Below, in pieces: positions 8,793 through 17,174 of a stretch of 64,000 bases of DNA (position 1 is the stretch's first letter; every line of letters begins with the position of its first letter). The DNA lies in assembly GCF_017994015.1 (NCBI RefSeq), contig NZ_JAGOLP010000018.1:1-64000 (forward strand), given 5' to 3'. The stretch is from Ferrovibrio sp. (GTDB taxonomy: Bacteria > Pseudomonadota > Alphaproteobacteria > Ferrovibrionales > Ferrovibrionaceae). The notes below the pieces were generated by a model that searched no databases, was not told the origin of the DNA, and saw only the letters and a program-made list of their open reading frames with translations. Made by a program: the position numbers and the translations under genes.

Positions 8793-9740
8793 GTGGCCGG
8801 TTTCCTGGCAAAACGTGGCCTGACCCTGCTGGCGACCCTGCTGGCCACCTCGCTGATTGTGTTCCTGGTGCTGGAAATCCTGCCCGGCGACCCGGCCCTG
8901 CTTTTGCTCGGCACCGATGCCAGCGACGAGCAATTGGCCGTGCTACGCAGCCAGCTTGGCCTCGACCGCCCGGCGCATATCCGCTACCTGGCCTGGATCG
9001 GCGCCCTGCTGCAAGGCGATTTCGGCATCTCCTATGCCTATAAAACCCCGGTCTGGCCGCTGATCGCCGAAAGACTGTGGCTCACCTACCCGCTAGCGCT
9101 GAATGCCATGGCGCTCAGCATTGCGCTGGCGCTCGGCCTGGGCCTGCTGGCGGCGCGGCAGCATAACCGGCTGGGCGATGTGCTGATCATGGGGCTGAGC
9201 CAGATCGGCATCTCGATCCCCAGCTTCTGGTTCGGCATCCTGCTGATCCTGCTATTTGCCGTGCATCTGGGCTGGTTCGCCGCTGGCGGCTTTGCCGGCT
9301 GGGCCGACATCGCCGCCGGCTATAAAAGCCTGATCCTGCCCAGCCTGGCGCTGGCGGTGGTGCAGGCGGCGATCCTGGCCCGCATCACCCGCTCCAGCCT
9401 GCTGGAAGTGCTGCGCGAGGATTTTGTGCGCACGGCGCGGGCCAAAGGGCTATCGCAGGGCGCCGTTTTGCGCCGCCATGTGCTGCGCAACGCGCTGATC
9501 CCGGTGATAACCGTGATCGGGCTGCAATTCGGCGGCCTTTTGGCCGGCGCCATCGTGGTGGAACAGGTGTTTTCGCTGCCCGGCCTGGGCCGGCTGGTAT
9601 TCCAGGCGATCAGCAACCGCGATATCGAGGTGGTGAAAGCTGCCGTGATCCTGCTCGCCTTCACCGTGGTGGTGGTGAATTTTTTCGTTGATCTGCTCTA
9701 TGCGCTGATCGACCCTCGTCTAGCGGCGCAGGATGCGTGA
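8793..9740 (+). CDS. Dipeptide/oligopeptide-type ABC transporter permease (OppB/DppB family)
   Basis: A 315-residue inner-membrane permease with about six helices. The N-terminus is family-typical (RGLTLLATLLATSLIVFLVLEILPGDPA), then LRSQLGLDRPAHIRYLAW and GDFGISYAYKTPV. The coupling EAA-type loop is VLREDFVRTARAKGLSQGAVLRRHVLRNALIP. A GTG start follows the DUF1289 stop by 3 bases. With the next three genes it makes an importer of the peptide/opine/nickel class; the substrate cannot be told because no binding protein is encoded nearby. Confidence 0.93.
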   Translation: MAGFLAKRGLTLLATLLATSLIVFLVLEILPGDPALLLLGTDASDEQLAVLRSQLGLDRPAHIRYLAWIGALLQGDFGISYAYKTPVWPLIAERLWLTYPLALNAMALSIALALGLGLLAARQHNRLGDVLIMGLSQIGISIPSFWFGILLILLFAVHLGWFAAGGFAGWADIAAGYKSLILPSLALAVVQAAILARITRSSLLEVLREDFVRTARAKGLSQGAVLRRHVLRNALIPVITVIGLQFGGLLAGAIVVEQVFSLPGLGRLVFQAISNRDIEVVKAAVILLAFTVVVVNFFVDLLYALIDPRLAAQDA

Positions 9741-10569
9741 TTTCCTCGCCCGCGCGCTGCGCCATCGCAGCTTTGTTGCCGGCGGCCTGCTCACGCTGCT
9801 GATGCTGGGCATGGCGGCCTTGTCGCTGCTATGGACCCCCTACAATCCGACCGCAATCAATATCCGCCGCCGCCTCGGCCCACCCTCGGCGGAGAACTGG
9901 CTCGGCACCGATGCCTTTGGCCGCGATGTTTTCTCCATGCTGCTGGTGGGCGCGCAGAATTCCATCATCGTCGGCGTGCTGGCGGTGGGCATCGGCGCCA
10001 GTATCGGTACGGCGCTGGGCCTGTGGGCTTCGGCGCGGCGCGGCTGGGTGGAGGAAGGCGTGATGCGGGCGGCGGATTTCACCTTCGCCTTTCCTGCCGT
10101 GTTGTCGGCCATCATGTTTGCCGCCGTGCTGGGGCCGCAATCGCTGAATTCGATTATCGCCATCAGCATTTTCAACATCCCGATCTTTGCCCGCGTGGCA
10201 CGCGGCTCGGCCAATGCGATCTGGGCGCGTGATTTCATCCTGGCGGCACGCGCCTGCGGCAAGGGCGCGCTGCGCATCACCATCGAGCATGTGCTACCGA
10301 ATATCCTGGCGGTGCTGGTAGTGCAGGCGACGATCCAGTTTGCCCTCGCCATCCTGGCCGAGGCCGCGCTGTCCTATCTCGGCCTTGGCACCCAGCCGCC
10401 CACGCCATCCTGGGGCCGCATGCTGAACGAAGCCCAGGCGCTGATCTTCCGCGCCCCGCTGCTGGTGGTGTTTCCCGGCATCGCGATCATGCTGAGTGTG
10501 CTGGGCCTCAACCTTTTGGGCGACGGCCTGCGCGATCTGACCGATCCGCGCCTGTCGCGGCAACGGTGA
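9733..10569 (+). CDS. Dipeptide/oligopeptide-type ABC transporter permease (OppC/DppC family)
   Basis: 278 residues, partner of the preceding permease and overlapping it by 8 bases. Features are an N-terminal helix (FVAGGLLTLLMLGMAALSLLW), the DppC signature NWLGTDAFGRDVFSMLLVGAQNSIIVG, and the coupling loop DFILAARACGKGALRITIEHVLPNI. It is followed by LSYLGLGTQPPTPSWGRML, the most conserved part of the family. It forms the heterodimeric channel with the OppB-like protein. Confidence 0.94.
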   Translation: MRDFLARALRHRSFVAGGLLTLLMLGMAALSLLWTPYNPTAINIRRRLGPPSAENWLGTDAFGRDVFSMLLVGAQNSIIVGVLAVGIGASIGTALGLWASARRGWVEEGVMRAADFTFAFPAVLSAIMFAAVLGPQSLNSIIAISIFNIPIFARVARGSANAIWARDFILAARACGKGALRITIEHVLPNILAVLVVQATIQFALAILAEAALSYLGLGTQPPTPSWGRMLNEAQALIFRAPLLVVFPGIAIMLSVLGLNLLGDGLRDLTDPRLSRQR

Positions 10570-10571
10570 GC

Positions 10572-10599
10572 GCCATGAGCCTGCTGCCATGAGCCTGCT
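10572..10599 (+). repeat. Perfect 14-bp tandem duplication over the OppD-like start codon
   Basis: gccatgagcctgct occurs twice without a gap (10572-10585 and 10586-10599). Each copy holds an ATG. The second (10589) opens the ATPase gene; the first (10575) is out of frame and opens a five-codon frame MSLLP whose TGA overlaps the real ATG. Confidence 0.9.
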
Positions 10600-11584
10600 G
10601 GAAGTGCGCGACCTGCATGTGGAACTGGCCACCGCGCGCGGCCCGGCGCGGGCGGTGCGCGGGCTGGATTTCACGCTGGAACGCGGCGAGACATTGGGCA
10701 TTGTCGGCGAGAGCGGCTGCGGCAAATCGCTTACCGCACTGGCGCTGCTTGGCCTGCTGCCGGAAGGTGCGCGAGCCAGCGGCAGCATTGTCTATGATGG
10801 CCGCGACCTGCTGCGACTGCCTGAAGCCGAACTCTGCCGCCTGCGCGGCAACCGCATCGCCATGATCTTCCAGGAGCCGATGACCTCGCTCAACCCGCTG
10901 CAACGTATCGGCGAGCAGGTGGCCGAACCGATGCTGCTGCATCAAAAACTCGGCCGCGCCGAGGCCTTTGAGCGGGTGGTGGCCCTGCTGGATCGGGTTG
11001 GCCTGTCTGAGCCACGTCGCCGCGCCGAAGCCTATCCACACCAGCTTTCCGGCGGCCAGCGCCAGCGTGTGATGATCGCCATGGCGCTGGCCTGCAATCC
11101 CGATATCCTGGTGGCCGACGAGCCGACCACGGCGCTGGACGTGACAATACAGGGCCAGATTCTTGATCTGATCGACGATCTGGTGGACGAGCGCGGCATG
11201 GCGCTGATGCTGATCAGCCATGATCTGGGTGTGATCGCTGAAAGTGTGCGCCGCGTGCTGGTGATGTATGCCGGCCAGGCGGTGGAGCATGGCCCGGTGC
11301 TGGATGTGTTTGCCGCCATGGCGCATCCCTATGCACAGGGCCTGTTCGGCGCCATGCCGCGCCTGGGCCGCCCGCCTGGATGGTCAATGGCTGGAGAATT
11401 GCCCACCATTCCCGGCATTGTGCCAGACCTGCATGAACTGGGGCGTGGTTGCGCCTTCGCGCCGCGCTGCGCCTTGGCGCAGGACCGCTGCCGCGACAGC
11501 ACCCCGCCGGATATCGCCATCGGCCCGGCGCATGTGGCGAAATGCTGGCGCACCGATATTTCACGCCAGGGGCGCGTGCCATGA
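10589..11584 (+). CDS. Oligopeptide-type ABC transporter ATP-binding protein (OppD/DppD family)
   Basis: 331 residues. Walker A is [19 protein letters not shown], the Q-loop [16 protein letters not shown], the signature [20 protein letters not shown], Walker [17 protein letters not shown] and the H-loop [13 protein letters not shown]. The C-terminal oligo_HPY region has four cysteines ([19 protein letters not shown]...KCW), which in OppD/OppF-type ATPases can bind an Fe-S cluster. It overlaps the next ATPase by 4 bases (ATGA). The start region carries a 14-bp tandem duplication. Confidence 0.94.
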   Translation: MSLLEVRDLHVELATARGPARAVRGLDFTLERGETLGIVGESGCGKSLTALALLGLLPEGARASGSIVYDGRDLLRLPEAELCRLRGNRIAMIFQEPMTSLNPLQRIGEQVAEPMLLHQKLGRAEAFERVVALLDRVGLSEPRRRAEAYPHQLSGGQRQRVMIAMALACNPDILVADEPTTALDVTIQGQILDLIDDLVDERGMALMLISHDLGVIAESVRRVLVMYAGQAVEHGPVLDVFAAMAHPYAQGLFGAMPRLGRPPGWSMAGELPTIPGIVPDLHELGRGCAFAPRCALAQDRCRDSTPPDIAIGPAHVAKCWRTDISRQGRVP

Positions 11585-12552
11585 CATTGCTGCGCATCGA
11601 GCAGGTGCATCGCAGCTATCGCCTGCCCGGCCAGGGCTGGTTCGGCCCGGCGCGTCAGGTGCTGGCGGTGCAGGGTGTCAGCCTGGACCTGGCCGCCGGC
11701 GAAAGCCTGGGCCTGGTGGGCGAAAGCGGCAGCGGCAAATCCACCCTGGCCCGGCTGGCCATGGCGCTGGAACAGCCCAGCCAGGGGCGTGTGCTGTTTC
11801 AGGGCCAGGACCTGAATGCGCTGGATGCGGCGGCGCTGCGGGCCGCGCGACGTGATTTCCAGATGGTGTTCCAGGATCCCTATGGCTCGCTCGATCCGCG
11901 CCAGCGTGTTGGCCGTATCGTGGCCGAACCGCTGGAAGCGCTGGAACGCGCCGACCGGGCCGAGCGCGTGGCGCGGGTGGCCGAGGCGCTGGATATGGTG
12001 GGGCTGCGCGCCGGTGACGCCGAGAAATACCCGCATGAATTCAGCGGCGGCCAGCGTCAGCGCATCGCCATCGCCCGCGCCCTGATCACCCGGCCAAAAC
12101 TGATCGTGGCCGACGAGCCGGTCAGCGCGCTGGATGTTTCCGTGCAGGCCAGCGTGCTTAATCTGATGCAAGGCTTGCAGCGCCAGTTCGGCATCACCTA
12201 CCTGTTCATCAGCCATAACCTGGCGGTGGTGGATCATCTCTGCGCCCGCGTGGCGGTGATGTATCTCGGCCGCATTGTTGAACAGGGCGATACCGCCACC
12301 ATCTTCCAGGCCCCGGCGCATCCCTATACCCGGGCCTTGCTGGCGGCTTTGCCCAAGCCGCAGCCGCCGCCAGCCGGCACCAGACGCAAGCGGCACTTGC
12401 TGCAAGGTAATCCCGGCCTGGCCAGCGCCGAGCCTGGCTGCGCGCTGGCCGAACGCTGCGCCTTTGTGCAGCAACGCTGCCGCAGCGAAACCCCGGCCTT
12501 GCGCGAACATTCAGGCCGCCAAGTGGCCTGCCACCGTGCGGGCGAGATTTAG
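11581..12552 (+). CDS. Oligopeptide-type ABC transporter ATP-binding protein (OppF/DppF family)
   Basis: 323 residues, the second ATPase of the importer. Walker A is GLVGESGSGKSTLARL, the Q-loop FQMVFQDPYGSLDPRQRV, the signature YPHEFSGGQRQRIAIARAL, Walker B LIVADEPVSALDVSVQ and the H-loop LFISHNLAVV. The oligo_HPY tail has CALAERCAFVQQRCRSE...ACH. I start at ATG 11581, overlapping the previous stop; the frame extends upstream but only through the preceding gene. Convergent with a small lipoprotein gene, overlapping it by 4 bases. Confidence 0.94.
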   Translation: MTLLRIEQVHRSYRLPGQGWFGPARQVLAVQGVSLDLAAGESLGLVGESGSGKSTLARLAMALEQPSQGRVLFQGQDLNALDAAALRAARRDFQMVFQDPYGSLDPRQRVGRIVAEPLEALERADRAERVARVAEALDMVGLRAGDAEKYPHEFSGGQRQRIAIARALITRPKLIVADEPVSALDVSVQASVLNLMQGLQRQFGITYLFISHNLAVVDHLCARVAVMYLGRIVEQGDTATIFQAPAHPYTRALLAALPKPQPPPAGTRRKRHLLQGNPGLASAEPGCALAERCAFVQQRCRSETPALREHSGRQVACHRAGEI

Positions 12553-12860
12553 CTTTTTGGTGTTACCGGCACCAGCCGGTAGCCGCGCTGCAACATGCAT
12601 TCATTGGTATAGAAATACATATCCGAACTGCGCTCGGAGTAGCTTGGGCTTTCCACCCTGAGATTGGCGCCCATGCCATAAACGCGCGGTCGGAAACTGG
12701 CATCAAAAGCCTTCTGGTCGCCGATGCGGGCGCAATCCGCCTCGTCCTTGGCCTGTTGCTCCAGCGTGGTATCCGGCCGCGCCCATTCAGTGGCGGTGCC
12801 TGGCGTGCAGGCCGCCAATGCCAGCATGGCAAGCAGCATGAAGGGCGGCTTCATCATCAT
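12549..12860 (-). CDS. Small lipoprotein, paralogue 1 of 3
   Basis: About 103 residues. The N-terminus is a lipoprotein signal (MKPPFMLLAMLALAAC, lipobox LAAC). The mature part shares with the next two genes the pattern EWARPDT...Q...D...C, then near the end ECMLQRGYRLVP. Three consecutive ATGs (12860, 12857, 12854) are possible starts; the first overlaps the preceding stop as ATGA, with no ribosome binding site, so translation is probably coupled. No function is recognised. Probably an envelope lipoprotein. Confidence 0.75.
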   Translation of the reverse strand: MMMKPPFMLLAMLALAACTPGTATEWARPDTTLEQQAKDEADCARIGDQKAFDASFRPRVYGMGANLRVESPSYSERSSDMYFYTNECMLQRGYRLVPVTPKS

Positions 12861-13195
12861 GGCGCCAGTTTGCGCAGGCTGTAGCCGCGCTGCTCCATGC
12901 AATATTCCGTCAATTCGTAGAGCCGCGGGCCGCGCTGGGAATAAGACACGGTGAGGCCGCCGCCGCCATCATCACCACCGCCGCCGGTGAGAAATTGTGT
13001 ATCGCGGAAGGGCGGATATTTCGCCGTGCCGCCGAAGCTTTCATCAAAAGCCTGGTAATCGGCAATCTGCTGGCATTGGCGCTGATCGCTGTCGCGCTGC
13101 GCGGCGGCAGTATCCGGCCGCGCCCATTCGGTATCGGCACAGGCGCAGGCCGCGAGCAGCAGCAGCAGCGCAATCAGGCAGGCGTGGCGCGGCAT
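12857..13195 (-). CDS. Small lipoprotein, paralogue 2 of 3
   Basis: 112 residues with a lipoprotein signal (LIALLLLLAAC, lipobox LAAC). The mature protein begins ADTEWARPDTAAAQRDSDQRQ and ends LTEYCMEQRGYSLRKL, matching the neighbours. A glycine/aspartate insert (GGGGDDGGGG, residues about 72-81) separates the two conserved halves. The start overlaps the upstream stop by one base (TGATG). The role is unknown. Confidence 0.78.
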   Translation of the reverse strand: MPRHACLIALLLLLAACACADTEWARPDTAAAQRDSDQRQCQQIADYQAFDESFGGTAKYPPFRDTQFLTGGGGDDGGGGLTVSYSQRGPRLYELTEYCMEQRGYSLRKLAP

Positions 13196-13557
13196 CAGCC
13201 TGGCTCCGCCCTGGCCTGGGGCGCCGGCGTGAGGCGATAACCGCGTGCCTTCATGCAGAATTCATGCAGCGATGCCTCGCGGAAATCGCGCTCCAGAAAC
13301 GGATCGCCAAAAGGGCCGCCAAACGGCGCATAAGGCACAAAGCCGCCGCGCCGGTCATAGAAGCCATGGCGGTAGAAGCCATAGGGCGAATAGAAGCCGG
13401 GCCAGCTTTCAGCAAAAGCCTGCTGGCGCGCCATGCCGCGACATTCCCGCAGATCAAGCTGCAAGTCAGCCGCTGCGGTTTGCGGCCGGTCCCAGACCAG
13501 CGGCGGGCCGCAGCCGGCCAGCAGCAGGCAGAGGGCTATGGCAGGCGCAAAGCGCAA
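13195..13557 (-). CDS. Small lipoprotein, paralogue 3 of 3
   Basis: 120 residues with a lipoprotein signal (AIALCLLLAGC, lipobox LAGC). The conserved pattern is WDRPQTAAADLQLDLREC at the start and HEFCMKARGYRLTP near the end; between them is an aromatic/Gly/Pro-rich segment (FYSPYGFYRHGFYDRRGG). The start is a TTG, supported by AAGGAG seven bases upstream. First gene of the three-gene lipoprotein string. Confidence 0.78.
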   Translation of the reverse strand: MRFAPAIALCLLLAGCGPPLVWDRPQTAAADLQLDLRECRGMARQQAFAESWPGFYSPYGFYRHGFYDRRGGFVPYAPFGGPFGDPFLERDFREASLHEFCMKARGYRLTPAPQARAEPG

Positions 13558-13630
13558 GGCACATCTCCTTCCGAAGTTCTACCAGAATAAATTCTGCGCC
13601 CGGATTGGGGCAAAAGGAAGGCTGGCCGGC

Positions 13631-14014
13631 CTATTCCTGGCAGGGGAAGGCATCGGTCAGCGCCAGCCGCACGGCCTTGATGGCATCCTGGCTCATGTCC
13701 TCGACGTTATCGGCGCCATATTCCATGAATTGTTGCCGCAGGCTGGCAGCGGGCGCTTCACGCGGCGCACAAAACCAGGAAATTTCCTTGCCCTCGCCCA
13801 CCATGGCCTCATACATCGCCACGGCGGCCTGGAGATAGCGCAGGCAGCCGGCGCGCTGCGGGCTGCCTTCGGCGCCCTGGCATAAAGCCAGCAGGTCGCG
13901 GCCCAGGAAAGGCGGCGGCGGCTGCAAGGCATTGGGCATCTGTGCCCCAGCCATCTGTATGGTGGCAGCACTGCCCAGGCCAAGCAGCGCCAGCATCAGA
14001 AAAAATCGCCGCAT
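13631..14014 (-). CDS. Rap1a/Tai-family-like secreted protein
   Basis: 127 residues with a signal peptide (FFLMLALLGLGSAATIQMAGA). The mature part has the Rap1a/Tai pattern: GRDLLALCQGAEG, AGCLRYLQAAVAMYEAM, WFCAPREAPAASLRQQFMEY, then a long helix ending AVRLALTDAFPC. The four cysteines would form two disulfides in the periplasm. The family was defined by type VI secretion immunity proteins, but many members, as here, have no toxin gene beside them. It follows the CinA-like gene with a TGATG overlap. Confidence 0.7.
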   Translation of the reverse strand: MRRFFLMLALLGLGSAATIQMAGAQMPNALQPPPPFLGRDLLALCQGAEGSPQRAGCLRYLQAAVAMYEAMVGEGKEISWFCAPREAPAASLRQQFMEYGADNVEDMSQDAIKAVRLALTDAFPCQE

Positions 14015-14787
14015 CACACAATCTCGTTCTCAAATGGCTCGCCGCCCATGCCGCGGAAAATGCCGTGCATCGCCTCGGCGGCGGCATCCAGCCGGGCCTT
14101 GTTGGTGCCGCGCAGCACAATGGCGCAGGAAGCCTTGCCGCCCCGGAAAGCCGGATAGGAACCCATATCCAGATCGGGATAATCCTGCTGTAGCTTGCCA
14201 AGCTGCTCGGCGATGGCGCCTTCCGGGATCAGCGCGATCACCGTGCGCGACAGCAGCTTGTCGCCGCCCACCAGATCGGGCGCCACCGAGCCCACCATGG
14301 CCTGGAAAATCGCCGGTACGCCGGCCATCACCATCACATTGCCGAGGCGGAAGCCGGGCGCGGCACTCACCGGATTATCGATCAGGCTGGCGCCATCGGG
14401 AATCCGCGCCATGCGCAGGCGGGCGGCATTCAGCATGCCGGCCTCGTAATGCGCTTCCAGCCGGCGCCGCGCCTCGGGCTGGATGTCGATACCAACGCCG
14501 AAAGCCTTGGCGATGCAATCCGCCGTGATGTCATCATGCGTCGGGCCGATGCCGCCCGAGGTGAAGACATAATCATAGCTGGCGCGCAGCTCATTCACCG
14601 CCTGCACGATGCGGGCCTCGATATCCGGCACCACCCGGGCCTCGGCCAGGCGGATGCCCAGTTCGGTCAGCTTGCCGGCCAGGAAATGCGTGTTGGCATC
14701 CCGGGTGCGGCCGGACAGGATTTCGTTGCCGATCACCAGCATGGCTGCGGTGACGATTTTCGGGCTGGATGTCTGTGCGTCTGTCAT
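14014..14787 (-). CDS. CinA-like competence/damage-inducible protein, molybdopterin-binding domain
   Basis: 257 residues, a single MoCF_biosynth/CinA N-terminal domain: MLVIGNEILSGRTRDANTHFL, then ARVVPDIEARIVQAVNEL, FTSGGIGPTHDDITADCIAKAFG and later MVMAGVPAIFQAM. It lacks the C-terminal nicotinamide-nucleotide amidase domain of full CinA, as is usual for the stand-alone alphaproteobacterial form. The reaction is uncertain; full CinA has ADP-ribose pyrophosphatase activity in this domain. Divergent from sfsA, with a short shared upstream region. Confidence 0.88.
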   Translation of the reverse strand: MTDAQTSSPKIVTAAMLVIGNEILSGRTRDANTHFLAGKLTELGIRLAEARVVPDIEARIVQAVNELRASYDYVFTSGGIGPTHDDITADCIAKAFGVGIDIQPEARRRLEAHYEAGMLNAARLRMARIPDGASLIDNPVSAAPGFRLGNVMVMAGVPAIFQAMVGSVAPDLVGGDKLLSRTVIALIPEGAIAEQLGKLQQDYPDLDMGSYPAFRGGKASCAIVLRGTNKARLDAAAEAMHGIFRGMGGEPFENEIV

Positions 14788-14856
14788 GGCCCTGAGGAAA
14801 TAGCATTTCCACCATAGCTAGACCAGACCGGCCAAAAGCGGTTATGGGGGGTGGTC

Positions 14857-15555
14857 ATGCTTTTTCCAACCCCGCTGCAACCGGCCCGGCTGATCCGGCG
14901 CTATAAACGCTTTCTGGCCGACGTGCTGCTGCCTGATGGCAGCACGGCCCTGGCGCATTGCCCCAATCCGGGCGCCATGCTGGGCCTGGGCGAGCCGGGC
15001 ATGAATATCTGGCTCAAGCCAGGCAGCGGCAAACTGGCCTGGGGCTGGGTGCTGACCGAAATACCTGATACCGGGGCGCTGGTGGGCATCGACACGACCT
15101 TGCCCAACCGCTTGGTGGCCGAGGCTTTGCAGGCCCAGGCCATCCCGGAATTGACCGGCTATGCTGAAATCCGCCCGGAAGTGGCCTATGGCAGCAACAG
15201 CCGGGTGGATTTCCGACTGGCCGGACCAGACCGCCCGCCGGCCTATCTGGAAGTGAAGAATGTGCATCTGAGCCGCCGCGCCGGCATGGCGGAATTCCCC
15301 GATTGTGTCACCGCGCGCGGCGCCAAACATCTGCGCGAGCTGGCCGCCGAGGCCCGCCGGGGCAACCGGGCAGTGATGCTGTTCCTGGTCCAGCGCCCGG
15401 ATTGCCGCCATTTTCGCCTAGCCGAGGATTGTGATCCGGGCTATGCGGCCGCATTCCGCGAGGCTAGGAAAGCCGGCATCGAGGCGCTATGTTACGATTG
15501 TTCCGTAACGCAACAGGGTATTGCCCTTAGGCGCGCCCTGCCGATTGAAGAATAA
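14857..15555 (+). CDS. sfsA: DNA/RNA nuclease SfsA (sugar fermentation stimulation protein)
   Basis: 232 residues. Clear family features are LQPARLIRRYKRFLADVLLPDG, HCPNPGAMLGLGEPGMNIWL, ALVGIDTTLPNRLVAEAL, SRVDFRLAGPDRPPAYLEVKNVHL and AEFPDCVTARGAKHLREL. The acidic D...E-V-K catalytic pattern of restriction-like nucleases is intact. E. coli SfsA begins with a short M-E-F-x-P-x-L-Q segment, so ATG 14857 is the right start rather than GTG 14851. Leads the sfsA-map-radC string (11 bases to map). Confidence 0.95.
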   Translation: MLFPTPLQPARLIRRYKRFLADVLLPDGSTALAHCPNPGAMLGLGEPGMNIWLKPGSGKLAWGWVLTEIPDTGALVGIDTTLPNRLVAEALQAQAIPELTGYAEIRPEVAYGSNSRVDFRLAGPDRPPAYLEVKNVHLSRRAGMAEFPDCVTARGAKHLRELAAEARRGNRAVMLFLVQRPDCRHFRLAEDCDPGYAAAFREARKAGIEALCYDCSVTQQGIALRRALPIEE

Positions 15556-15566
15556 GGATTACGCTA

Positions 15567-16403
15567 GTGAATCAGAATACCGCGCTGGCCGAGGACGAGG
15601 ACGACTTGGCGGATCTCCGCCCGGGCGCCATCCGGCTGCATAGTGCGGCGGATTTTGAGGGCATGCGCCGCGCCGGCCGACTGGCAGCGGAAACGCTGGA
15701 TTTCATCATCCCCTATGTGGTGCCGGGCGTTACCACCGGCGAGCTTGACCGGCTGTGCCATGATTTCATCGTTGAGCGCAAGGCGGTGCCGGCGCCGCTG
15801 GGCTATCGCGGCTATCCGAAATCGATCTGCACCTCTGTAAATCATGTGGTGTGCCACGGCATCCCGGGCGACAAGGTGCTGGAAAACGGCGATGTGATGA
15901 ATATCGACGTTACCGTGATCCTGGATGGCTGGCATGGCGATACCAGCCGCATGTTTCCGGTTGGCGATGTGGGCGTGAAGGCGCGCCGGCTGACCGACAT
16001 CACCTATGAAGCCATGATGCGCGGCATCGAAGTGGTGAAGCCGGGCGCCACCACCGGCGATATCGGCCATGCCATCCAGCGCTTTGTCGAGCGCGAACGT
16101 TTCTCGGTGGTGCGCGATTTCTGCGGCCATGGCCTGGGCCGGATTTTCCACGAGCCGCCGAATATCCTGCATTACGGCGAGCCGGGTGCCGGCGTGCCGC
16201 TGCGCGAAGGCATGTTCTTCACCATCGAGCCGATGGTGAATGCCGGCAAGTGGCAGGTGAAGCTGCTCTCCGATGGCTGGACCGCCGTGACCAAGGACCG
16301 CTCGCTATCGGCACAGTTTGAGCATTCCATCGGCGTCACCGCGACCGGCTACGAGATTTTCACGCTATCGCCCAAGGGTCTGCACAAGCCACCCTATGCC
16401 TAA
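15567..16403 (+). CDS. map: Methionine aminopeptidase, type I
   Basis: 278 residues; removes the initiator Met from new proteins. The pita-bread fold is clear: [20 protein letters not shown], then [43 protein letters not shown] with the substrate His and the two metal Asp residues. Also present are [16 protein letters not shown] (metal His) and [11 protein letters not shown] (metal Glu), with the last Glu in [10 protein letters not shown]. The GTG start is preceded by AAGGA. It has a 25-residue acidic N-terminal extension compared with E. coli Map. It overlaps radC by 8 bases. Confidence 0.97.
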   Translation: MNQNTALAEDEDDLADLRPGAIRLHSAADFEGMRRAGRLAAETLDFIIPYVVPGVTTGELDRLCHDFIVERKAVPAPLGYRGYPKSICTSVNHVVCHGIPGDKVLENGDVMNIDVTVILDGWHGDTSRMFPVGDVGVKARRLTDITYEAMMRGIEVVKPGATTGDIGHAIQRFVERERFSVVRDFCGHGLGRIFHEPPNILHYGEPGAGVPLREGMFFTIEPMVNAGKWQVKLLSDGWTAVTKDRSLSAQFEHSIGVTATGYEIFTLSPKGLHKPPYA

Positions 16404-17109
16404 AGCGGCCAGCCCCGAAAGCCCCGATGCCGAAGCGGCCAAGCCGCATTATCTGGGCCATCGTGAAAGGCTGCGCGAGCGTTTTCTGGAAACCGGCGGC
16501 GACGGCATGCCGGATTACGAGATTCTGGAATTGCTGCTGTTCAGCGCCATCCCACGCCGCGATGTGAAGCCGCTGGCCAAGGAGCTGTTGCAGGCTTTCG
16601 GCAGCCTGGGCGCCCTGCTCAGCGCCGAGCCGCAGCGCCTGCGCCAGGCCGGCTGCTCGGAAGCTGTGGTGGCGATGCTCAAGCTGGTGCGAGTGGCCGG
16701 CTTGCGGCTGCTCAAGGGCGAGGTGCTGCACCGCCATGCCATCAGTTCCTGGCAGGCTTTGCTGGATTACTGCCACGCCGCCATGCAGCATAACCCCACC
16801 GAGCAATTCCGCATCCTGTTCCTGGACCGCAAGAATGTGGTGATCGCCGACGAGGAGCAGCAGCGCGGCACGGTGGACCACACCCCGGTCTATCCGCGCG
16901 AAGTGGTGCGCCGGGCGCTGGAATTACAGGCCAGCGCGGTGATCCTGGTGCATAACCATCCCTCGGGCGACCCGACGCCCTCCAAGGCCGATATCGAGAT
17001 GACCAAGCAGGTGCGCGATGCCGCCCGCGCTGTTGGTATCACACTGCATGATCACGTCATTGTCGGGCGCCAGGGCCATACCAGTTTCCGCGGCCGGGGC
17101 CTGATCTGA
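16396..17109 (+). CDS. radC: RadC family protein (JAB/MPN domain)
   Basis: 237 residues. A helix-hairpin-helix region ([26 protein letters not shown]...[15 protein letters not shown]) precedes a JAMM-type domain with [51 protein letters not shown]; the H-x-H-P-S-G-D metal motif is intact. Despite the name, a DNA repair role for RadC is doubtful. The start ATG at 16396 lies inside the end of map; an upstream in-frame start at 16318 would only read through map. Confidence 0.93.
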   Translation: MPKAASPESPDAEAAKPHYLGHRERLRERFLETGGDGMPDYEILELLLFSAIPRRDVKPLAKELLQAFGSLGALLSAEPQRLRQAGCSEAVVAMLKLVRVAGLRLLKGEVLHRHAISSWQALLDYCHAAMQHNPTEQFRILFLDRKNVVIADEEQQRGTVDHTPVYPREVVRRALELQASAVILVHNHPSGDPTPSKADIEMTKQVRDAARAVGITLHDHVIVGRQGHTSFRGRGLI

Positions 17110-17174
17110 TCCCCACCGCAATTCCGCCACAAAATTCCGTCAGTCTAAGTGCTCGATTCGCTGGAGTCTGTTAC

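Noticed and set aside
13583..13596. Small palindrome cagaat-aa-attctg before the lipoprotein string
   Set aside because: The 2-base loop cannot form a stable RNA hairpin, and a single short palindrome without a linked regulator is weak evidence for an operator.
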